Positions 25,444 through 31,389 of a stretch of 31,389 bases of DNA are shown here, piece after piece. Position 1 is the first letter of the stretch; each line of letters starts with the position of its first letter. The notes beneath the pieces were generated by a model. The model had not been told where the DNA came from. It saw nothing but the letters and a program-made list of their open reading frames with translations, and did not search any database. The translations under genes were made by a program, and so were the position numbers. The stretch is from JALYQB01 sp035640155. GTDB lineage: Bacteria > Actinomycetota > Actinomycetes > Mycobacteriales > Pseudonocardiaceae. The stretch covers positions 1 through 31,389 of the forward strand of contig DASQWR010000237.1 in NCBI GenBank assembly GCA_035640155.1. The letters are read 5' to 3'.

Positions 25444-26964
25444 TCAGTCCCTGGCGGCGGATCGGCGGTCCGCAGCAGGCGGGCGCCAGCGTTCCTCCCC
25501 GGCTGGAGGGGATGACCCGACGGCCGATCCGCCGTACCCCTCCGGGAAGTCGTCGGACAGCGCGGACGCCGCCTTCTCAGGATCGGAGGCCTTCTCAGGA
25601 TCGGAGTCGGGGAGCCGGTGCTCGACCCGCCGGCGACCACCGCCGGCATCAGGCGTCGTACCCAGCATGGCGGTGGAGAGCAGCTCGGTGACCGGAACCT
25701 GCCGGTCCCCGTTGGGGCGGCGGTGGCGGGCCCGTCCGCCCTCCGGCGGCAGCTCGGCGGCAGTGCCGGAGTCGCCCGCATCAGCCTCCCGGTCGCGACC
25801 GGGCACCACCCCGGCTTCCGAACGGTTTGGCGTGTCGGTGATCTTGCGACGTACCAGGACCGCCACCTGCTCCAGCGACTCCACTCGGCCCCACCCTGGC
25901 GGGACGTGCTCATCGACCACCGCGCGCACCGCCTCCACCGCACTGCGCCGGCGGTGCTCGGCGGCACGCGCGCTGCGCAGGTGCCGCAGCGCATCGGCGA
26001 ACTCGCCGCGCTCCTCGTGGAGCTGGGCGAGCGCCTCCTCGCATCCGACGAGCGCGGCGTCGTGTCCGTGGCGCTCGGCGGTGCGCACCGCGTCGGTGAG
26101 CAGCTGCAGGGCCCGCCCGTACTGCCCGGCGGGCAGGTGCACGCGGGTGGCCAGCGCGAGGGCTGCCCAGACCGTTGGGGCAGCGGTCGTCGCCCGCCGT
26201 GGCCGGACGAGTACCGATTCGGCGACCCCGGCAGCGAGGTCGGGCGCGTCCAGGTCCAGCAGCGCGAGGACGAGCTCGAGCACCAACCGGCCATGGCACT
26301 CGCCGCCGTCGCCGTCGGGGTCGCTGAGCTCCTCGAGTAGCTCCAGCCCCGCCCTGGCCTGCGTCTCGGCTGCTCCGGCCGCCCCGTCTCGGCGGTGCTG
26401 CCTGGCCCGGGCCGCGCAGGTGGAACCGCGCAGCAGCAGCACGTCGTCGGGATCGGCGTCGGCACTGTGCCTGCAGAGACCGTCCGCGGCGTCCAGGGCA
26501 GCACTCGCCCCGCCGGGACGTCCGCACGCGGCAAGGGCTTCCGCAGCCGGGAGCAGCGCGGATGCGCGCACCATGGGCGCCAGGGTGCGCAGCTCCAGCA
26601 CGGGTCGCAGCAGGGCAAGTGCCGCGATGGCGGGCCCCGCGTCGAAGGCACACCGGGCGAGCTCGATCCGCAGCGCCGCGGTCACCTCGCCCAGGGTGTC
26701 ATCGGCGACGCCGTCCCGGGCGTAGTCCAGCGCGGTGCCGGCCCGGGTGGCGGCCTTCGCGCGACGACCCAGCCGGTTGAGGATCGTGACGACGGCCAGC
26801 TCCGCGCGCGCCGCGCCGGGTCCCTGGCCGGCCGCGGCGGCCGCGCGCGCGGCGAGCAGCAGTCCGAGGTCGGGCGCGCGCCGGCTCACCTGCATGGCAG
26901 AGCCGACCGGCGGGTCCGTTTCGGCACCTCGCACTGCACCGGCGCCGCGATCACGTACATCCAC
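25444..26964 (-). CDS. TPR-like all-alpha protein with disordered C-terminus
   Basis: A 506-residue protein. Residues ~20-370 are Ala/Leu-rich amphipathic helices in repeating pairs, such as ELAVVTILNRLGRRAKAATR, ALALLRPVLELRTLAPMVRA and YGRALQLLTDAVRTAERHGH. This is the pattern of TPR or TPR-like superhelices used for protein binding. From ~390 to the end the sequence is Arg/Gly/Pro/Asp-rich and disordered, with a DPEKA repeat from an 18-bp duplication. No enzyme motif is seen. The ATG at 26964 is assumed; ATG 26895 is an alternative. It lies 64 bp after ettA and 169 bp before the PD-(D/E)XK gene, so all may share transcripts. Confidence 0.65.
   Translation of the reverse strand: MDVRDRGAGAVRGAETDPPVGSAMQVSRRAPDLGLLLAARAAAAAGQGPGAARAELAVVTILNRLGRRAKAATRAGTALDYARDGVADDTLGEVTAALRIELARCAFDAGPAIAALALLRPVLELRTLAPMVRASALLPAAEALAACGRPGGASAALDAADGLCRHSADADPDDVLLLRGSTCAARARQHRRDGAAGAAETQARAGLELLEELSDPDGDGGECHGRLVLELVLALLDLDAPDLAAGVAESVLVRPRRATTAAPTVWAALALATRVHLPAGQYGRALQLLTDAVRTAERHGHDAALVGCEEALAQLHEERGEFADALRHLRSARAAEHRRRSAVEAVRAVVDEHVPPGWGRVESLEQVAVLVRRKITDTPNRSEAGVVPGRDREADAGDSGTAAELPPEGGRARHRRPNGDRQVPVTELLSTAMLGTTPDAGGGRRRVEHRLPDSDPEKASDPEKAASALSDDFPEGYGGSAVGSSPPAGEERWRPPAADRRSAARD
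25571..25606. repeat. 18-bp tandem duplication in the TPR-like gene
   Basis: Two near-identical copies of gccttctcaggatcggag (25571-25588 and 25589-25606) code for SDPEKA twice in the disordered C-terminal part. Confidence 0.85.
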
Positions 26965-27028
26965 TCTCGCCGTCGGAGTCCACCTCCCCGATCTTGACCG
27001 GTCCCGCTTTCGCGGGATCGGCGGTGGT

Positions 27029-28705
27029 TCAGTCCCTGGTGAGCTTGCGATGGGTCACCCGGTGCGGACGGGCCGCCTCGGCACCCAACCGTTCGATCTT
27101 GTTCTGTTCGTAGGCCTCGAAGTTGCCCTCGAACCAGAACCAGTCGGCCTGGTTCTCCTCGGTACCCTCCCAGGCCAGGATGTGGGTGACCACCCGGTCC
27201 AGGAACCATCGATCATGCGAGATCACCACAGCGCAGCCGGGAAATTGTTCGAGGGCGTTCTCGAGCGAGCCGAGCGTCTCCACGTCGAGGTCGTTGGTCG
27301 GCTCGTCGAGGAGGATGAGATTACCGCCTTGCTTGAGGGTCAGCGCAAGGTTCAGCCGGTTCCGCTCGCCGCCGGAGAGCACCCCGGCCGGCTTCTGCTG
27401 ATCCGGGCCCTTGAATCCGAAGGCGCTGACGTAGGCGCGCGAGGGCATCTCGGTGGTTCCGACCCGAAAGTGGTCCAACCCGTCGGAGACGACCTGCCAC
27501 ACGGTCTTCGCCGGGTCGATCCCGGCGCGGTTCTGGTCGACGTAGGAGAGCTTGACGGTCTCGCCGACCTTCACGGTGCCCGAGTCAGGCTGCTCGAGAC
27601 CGACGACCGTCTTGAACAGGGTGGTCTTGCCGACCCCGTTCGGGCCGATGACGCCGACGATGCCGTTGCGGGGCAGCGTGAAGGACAGATCCTTGATCAG
27701 CAGGCGGCCGTCGAAGCCCTTGTCCAGGTGCGAGACCTCGACCACCACGGTGCCCAGCCGCGGTCCGGCCGGGATCTGGATCTCCTCGAAGTCCAGCTTG
27801 CGGGTGCGCTCGGCTTCGGCGGCCATCTCCTCGTAACGGTTCAGCCGGGCGCGGCCCTTGGCCTGTCGCGCCTTGGCGCCCGAGCGCACCCAGGCAAGCT
27901 CGTCGCGCAGCCGCTTCTGCAGCTTGACGTCCTTCTTGCCCTGGACGGCGAGCCGCTCGGCCTTCTTCTCCAGGTAGACCGAGTAGTTGCCCTCGTAGGG
28001 GTAGGCGCGGCTGCGGTCGAGCTCGAGGATCCACTGCGCCACGTTGTCCAGGAAGTACCGATCGTGGGTGACGGCCAGCACCGCGCCTGGGTAGTCCGCC
28101 AGAAACTGCTCCAACCACAGCACGCTCTCGGCGTCCAGGTGGTTGGTCGGCTCGTCGAGCAGCAACAGGTCGGGCTTGGAGAGCAGCAGCTTGCACAACG
28201 CAACCCGGCGCCGCTCGCCACCGGAGAGGTAGGTGACGTCCGCGTCACCCGGCGGGCAGCGCAGCGCGTCCATGGCCTGCTCGAGCTGGGAGTCGAGGTC
28301 CCACGCGTCGGCGTGGTCGAGCTCCTCCTGCAGCCGGCCCATCTCCTCCATGAGCTCGTCGGAGTAGTCGGTGGCCATCTGCTCGGCGATCGCGTTGAAC
28401 CGGTCCAGCTTGGCCTTGATCCCGCCGACGCCCTCCTCGACGTTGCCGAGGACGGTCTTCTCCTCGTTGAGCGCGGGCTCCTGCTGCAGGATGCCCACCG
28501 TCGCACCCGGGGCCAGGAAGGACTCCCCGTTGTTGGGGTGCTCCAACCCGGCCATGATCTTGAGGACCGTCGACTTGCCGGCACCGTTGGGGCCGACGAC
28601 TCCGATCTTGGCACCGGGGAAGAACTGGATCGTGACGTCGTCCAGGATGACCTTGTCGCCGTGCGCCTTGCGCACCTTCTTCATGGTGTAGATGAACTCA
28701 GCCAC
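27029..28705 (-). CDS. ettA: Energy-dependent translational throttle protein EttA (ABC-F)
   Basis: A 558-residue soluble ABC-F ATPase with two nucleotide-binding domains: Walker A GPNGAGKST (near residue 40), signature LSGGERRRVAL, Walker B LLLLDEPTNHLDAES; then GPNGVGKTT, LSGGERNRLNL and LILLDEPTNDLDVET. The linker between them is Lys/Arg-rich (EKKAERLAVQGKKDVKLQKR), as in ABC-F proteins that reach the ribosomal P/E site. The start AEFIYTMKKVRKAHGDKVIL is typical of EttA. It regulates the first steps of translation elongation according to ADP/ATP ratio. GTG 28705 is chosen; the frame upstream overlaps ssb antisense frames and is not coding. Equivalent to Rv2477c. Confidence 0.97.
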   Translation of the reverse strand: MAEFIYTMKKVRKAHGDKVILDDVTIQFFPGAKIGVVGPNGAGKSTVLKIMAGLEHPNNGESFLAPGATVGILQQEPALNEEKTVLGNVEEGVGGIKAKLDRFNAIAEQMATDYSDELMEEMGRLQEELDHADAWDLDSQLEQAMDALRCPPGDADVTYLSGGERRRVALCKLLLSKPDLLLLDEPTNHLDAESVLWLEQFLADYPGAVLAVTHDRYFLDNVAQWILELDRSRAYPYEGNYSVYLEKKAERLAVQGKKDVKLQKRLRDELAWVRSGAKARQAKGRARLNRYEEMAAEAERTRKLDFEEIQIPAGPRLGTVVVEVSHLDKGFDGRLLIKDLSFTLPRNGIVGVIGPNGVGKTTLFKTVVGLEQPDSGTVKVGETVKLSYVDQNRAGIDPAKTVWQVVSDGLDHFRVGTTEMPSRAYVSAFGFKGPDQQKPAGVLSGGERNRLNLALTLKQGGNLILLDEPTNDLDVETLGSLENALEQFPGCAVVISHDRWFLDRVVTHILAWEGTEENQADWFWFEGNFEAYEQNKIERLGAEAARPHRVTHRKLTRD

Positions 28706-28781
28706 GTCCCGATCGTAGTAGTGGCCCACCGGACGGGCAGCGCGGCCGTCGCTGACCGTCCCGGCAGGTTTCAGTCGCAGG

Positions 28782-29303
28782 TCAGGCCAGCACGGGCACC
28801 AGGGGGCGAGCTGCGTCGGCAAGCTCGCCGAGACGGTCCGTGCCGGCGAGCTCCTCGTCGGCCGGGGCCGGTGGCACGTCCGGCAGGCCGTCTGCCAGCG
28901 AGCCACCAGCCAGCGAGCCGTCTGCCGGCGGCTCGGTGCGCCGGTTGCGCCGCACCGTGGTCGTGCATCGGGCCAGGTCGGCTCCCACCGCGCTCGCCTC
29001 CATCTCGGTGACCGAGCGGGACTCACCGTCCTTGCCCTCGAAGTCGCGGGTGCGGAGCTTGCCGGTGACCACCACCGGGTCCCCCTTCACCAGCGAGGCC
29101 AGCACGTTCTCGGCGAGCCGTCGCCAGCAGGTCACCGTGATGTAGAGGGAGTCACCGTCCCCCCACTGCCCGGTCTCCTTGTCGAAGCGGCGCTCGTTGG
29201 CCGCGATTCGGAAGTTCACCACCATCGCACCGTCGTCCCCGACCCGTCGCCCGCGCAGATCCTTGACCACCGTGCCCACGATCGTCACCGGCGTCTCGTT
29301 CAT
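28782..29303 (-). CDS. ssb: Single-stranded DNA-binding protein (paralogue)
   Basis: A 173-residue SSB with an intact OB fold: NETPVTIVGTVVKDLRGRRV, VVNFRIAANERRFDKETGQW, LYITVTCWRRLAENVLASLV and KGDPVVVTGKLRTRDFEGKD. After residue ~115 the tail is variable, with PADGSLAGGSLADGLPDVPP from a repeat. The end RPLVPVLA lacks the acidic DDDIPF tip that recruits repair and replication proteins. It is therefore likely the second, SsbB-like copy, as at the Rv2478c locus, with the main ssb elsewhere. ettA follows 76 bp downstream in the same direction. Confidence 0.93.
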   Translation of the reverse strand: MNETPVTIVGTVVKDLRGRRVGDDGAMVVNFRIAANERRFDKETGQWGDGDSLYITVTCWRRLAENVLASLVKGDPVVVTGKLRTRDFEGKDGESRSVTEMEASAVGADLARCTTTVRRNRRTEPPADGSLAGGSLADGLPDVPPAPADEELAGTDRLGELADAARPLVPVLA

Positions 29304-29327
29304 CCCGCTCTCCTCACGCTCGCCCCC

Positions 29328-29353
29328 GATCCCCTGGGTCTGATCCCCTGGGT
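29328..29353. repeat. 14-bp-spaced direct repeat gatcccctgggt
   Basis: Two exact copies of gatcccctgggt at 29328-29339 and 29342-29353, just upstream of the ssb start codon (29303) on the minus strand. They could be an operator or a simple duplication. Confidence 0.7.
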
Positions 29354-29356
29354 GGG

Positions 29357-29379
29357 GCGCCGGCCCCCGTGGCCGGTGC
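29357..29379 (-). terminator. Possible hairpin between copD-ctaG and ssb
   Basis: The arms gcgccggcc (29357-29365) and ggccggtgc (29371-29379) can pair over 9 bp with one G-U and a 5-base loop. It lies about 135 bp past the stop of the CopD-CtaG gene. No U-tract follows, so its role as a terminator is uncertain. Confidence 0.35.
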
Positions 29380-29512
29380 GTCCAGCGTCACCGACACGGG
29401 CCAGCAGCGGGAGCGGCCCATGTCACGCCTGTGCAACACCGTCCCGTTGGGGACAACTCCGGGCCGCGGGGGCGCCGACGCGTTGTCCTGTCGGTGCGAG
29501 CTGGTAGGGCAG

Positions 29513-31389
29513 CTACTGCTGGGCGGGGTCGCGACCGCCCATCCGGGACAGCATCGCGTTGTAGGCGACGAGCTCGGCGTCCCCATCGGCCTCCGCCCGG
29601 CGGTCGGTCCGGCGGGCGTCGCGCTCGTCGGCGCGGGCCCACTGAACGAGCAGCGCGACGAGGACCACGACCAGCGGCACCTCCCCGGAGGCCCAGGCCA
29701 TGCTGCCGGCGAGTTGCTGGTCGGCGAGCAGGTCGGGGACGAACGGCAACGCCAGCGCGCGGTAGAACCCCCCGCCGATCACCTCCGCCGAGTTCATCAG
29801 CGCGATCCCGAAGAACGCGTGGAAGGGCATCGACGCCAGCAGCAGGCCCAGCTTGCCCAGGTGCGGCAGCCGCCGCGGCGCCGGGTCGATCCCGATGATC
29901 GGCCAGAAGAACGCGTACCCGACCAGCAGGAAGTGCGCGTTCATCGCCAAGTGTGCCCAGTGCGAGGACACCGCGGCGTCGAAGAGCCCGGAGAAGTAGA
30001 TGGCGTAGAAGGAGCCGACGTAGAGGGGCAGCACGACCAGCGGTTGGGTGAGCACCCGGACGAACCCGGAGTGCACGAACGCCAGCAGCCACTCGCGGGG
30101 CCCCGGTGGCCCGCCGCTGGCTGGAGGCAATGCGCGCAGCGCGAGCGTCACCGGACCGCCGAGCACCAACAGGATCGGCGCGAGCATCGAGAGCAGCATG
30201 TGGCTGCCCATATGCACGCTGAACATGGCCATCGAGTAGCGCCCGATGCCCGAGGAGGTGGCGACGAGCACCGTGGCGCACCCGGCCAGCCACGCCACCG
30301 TCCGGCCCACCGGCCAGGCGTCCCCGCGCCGGCGCAACCGGCGAACCCCGGCGAGGTAGACCCCGGCGAGCACCAGGGCCAGCACCCCGTAGACGAGGTC
30401 GTAGCGCCAGTCGAGCAGCAGCCGGGTGGCCGTCGGTGCCCCGACCAGGTCGTAGCCGATCAGCACCTCGGTGCGGCTGGGTTCGGCCAGCGTGCCCCCC
30501 GGCGGCGGGGTGCGGCCGAGGGCGACCGCGAGCCCGATGGTCGCGAGCATCAGCAGCGCCTCGACGCCGCCGAGGCGCAGCATCGCACCCCACTCACCAC
30601 GCCCGACGGCGGCCACCGCGCCGCGGCGGTGCACGGCGCCGAACACCCCGAGCGCGACCAGCGCCGCGATCTTGGCCAGCAGCAGCGCTCCGTAGGAGGT
30701 GCTGACGAGCTCCGCCGGCGACACCCGGACCAGCGCGTTGACGGTGCCGGAGGCCGCCATCACGACCCAGCACACCAGGGCCAGCCGGGAGAACCGGGAC
30801 GCGGCGAGCCCGCCGTGCGGCCCGTTCCGGGCCAGGTGTAAGAGCACCGCGACGAGCCCGCCGACCCACAGCGCGGCCGCGACCAGGTGGTAGATCAGGC
30901 TGTTCGTGGCGACGTCGTGCGCGCCGCCGGTTGAGGAGTGCCCGGTCAGCGCCACCGGCAGCAGCCCGCTGATCGCCAGCAGGAACACCCCCACCGTGGC
31001 GCCCCACGACAGCACCGCCCAGCACCCCGCGGCCACCAGCATCGCGATCCCCGCGGTGAGGGCCCAGGCGCCGGTCTGATCGAGCCGAGCGGTCAGGTCG
31101 GCCAGCACCGGCGGGGAGAGCACGTCGGCCACCGGCCGGCCCACCGCGTCGGCCGCCGAGAGCGGCACCATCGCCACCGCGGCGAGCATCCACACCGCCG
31201 CGGCCACCCGGGCGGCGCGCAGGGCGGCGTAGCCGCTGACGTCGAGGTAGCCCGACGCCTGCGGCGGCACCAGGAACGCGGCGAGCAGCAGCGACCCCAC
31301 CGTGATCACGGCCGCGCACTCGGCGATCACCCGGATCGCGGGCAGCGCCGCCCGGGTCGCGAACCCCGGGTCCGGCAGGCCCAGCGCGG
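29513..31389 (-). CDS. CopD-CtaG fusion membrane protein (5' partial)
   Basis: The frame runs off the right edge; within the window about 625 residues remain. The N-terminal half has the CopD-like helices: CAAVITVGSLLLAAFLVPP, GHSSTGGAHDVATNSLIYHL, VAAALWVGGLVAVLLHLARN with His residues typical of copper-handling CopD. The C-terminal half from about SGIGRYSMAMFSVHMGSHML is a CtaG domain of the caa3-assembly type, with SFYAIYFSGLFDAAVSSHWA and MNAHFLLVGYAFFWPIIGID. Such fusions are common in actinobacteria and are linked to copper delivery to cytochrome oxidase. The upstream residues (LPDPGFATRAALPAIRV) continue in frame, so the real start lies outside. Confidence 0.92.
   Translation of the reverse strand, partial: ALGLPDPGFATRAALPAIRVIAECAAVITVGSLLLAAFLVPPQASGYLDVSGYAALRAARVAAAVWMLAAVAMVPLSAADAVGRPVADVLSPPVLADLTARLDQTGAWALTAGIAMLVAAGCWAVLSWGATVGVFLLAISGLLPVALTGHSSTGGAHDVATNSLIYHLVAAALWVGGLVAVLLHLARNGPHGGLAASRFSRLALVCWVVMAASGTVNALVRVSPAELVSTSYGALLLAKIAALVALGVFGAVHRRGAVAAVGRGEWGAMLRLGGVEALLMLATIGLAVALGRTPPPGGTLAEPSRTEVLIGYDLVGAPTATRLLLDWRYDLVYGVLALVLAGVYLAGVRRLRRRGDAWPVGRTVAWLAGCATVLVATSSGIGRYSMAMFSVHMGSHMLLSMLAPILLVLGGPVTLALRALPPASGGPPGPREWLLAFVHSGFVRVLTQPLVVLPLYVGSFYAIYFSGLFDAAVSSHWAHLAMNAHFLLVGYAFFWPIIGIDPAPRRLPHLGKLGLLLASMPFHAFFGIALMNSAEVIGGGFYRALALPFVPDLLADQQLAGSMAWASGEVPLVVVLVALLVQWARADERDARRTDRRAEADGDAELVAYNAMLSRMGGRDPAQQ

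Noticed and set aside
24881..26725. A long plus-strand open frame
   Set aside because: It is antisense to the TPR-like and PD-(D/E)XK genes and consists of Ser/Arg/Ala-rich shadow translation common in GC-rich DNA.
29369..30841. A 490-codon plus-strand open frame opposite the CopD-CtaG gene
   Set aside because: It is rich in Gln, Arg, His and Gly as expected from antisense of a membrane protein gene.

Overview
The window is GC-rich throughout, with many GTG starts and short intergenic gaps. That points to an actinobacterium, most likely of the Pseudonocardiaceae/Corynebacteriales type. The strongest clue is gene order. From memory of the Mycobacterium tuberculosis H37Rv map (not searched here), about 9.2-29.3 kb follows Rv2465c to Rv2478c: nei2, rpiB, pepN, a DUF5130 protein, the small cytochrome oxidase subunit ctaJ, an HNH endonuclease, glbO, aglA, an Rv2474c-like protein, an Rv2475c-like thioesterase, ettA and a second ssb. 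The organism differs from M. tuberculosis by insertions into this block (MBL hydrolase plus lipoprotein; S9 peptidase plus MscS channel) and by an accessory segment where gdh (Rv2476c) would be expected.

Layout. 1-0.5 kb: the 3' end of a membrane protein with a Pro/Tyr-rich tail. 0.7-3.5 kb: an accessory stretch with a response-regulator relic, an RHH-PIN (VapBC-like) pair, a Nudix gene broken by one extra base inside the Nudix box, and an APH-like kinase. 3.8-5.0 kb: cbtB-cbtA cobalt uptake genes under a cobalamin riboswitch. 5.1-8.4 kb: an Eis-like acetyltransferase, an AbiE-like pair whose nucleotidyltransferase has two frameshifts, and a DUF1542-type membrane protein. 8.4-21.4 kb: the conserved housekeeping block. 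21.4-23.2 kb: a run of broken genes (thioesterase, PIN toxin, aldo/keto reductase) around one intact VOC protein. 23.3-27.0 kb: an apparent EEP-fold / PD-(D/E)XK / TPR-like gene set downstream of ettA. 27.0-31.4 kb: ettA, ssb and a CopD-CtaG fusion running off the right edge.

How the genes relate. Several genes serve DNA maintenance (Nei2, SSB, HNH, PD-(D/E)XK, EEP). Others serve respiration and metals (CtaJ, CtaG/CopD, GlbO, CbtAB) or peptide and sugar turnover (PepN, S9 peptidase, AglA, RpiB). Every disrupted gene lies on the minus strand and outside the large core genes; seven single-base-scale shifts can be placed, and either gene decay or assembly error could explain them. The best candidates for new biology are the PD-(D/E)XK/EEP/TPR set, the lipoprotein resembling a protease prodomain without its protease, and a 21-bp tandem repeat between the HNH and S9 genes.
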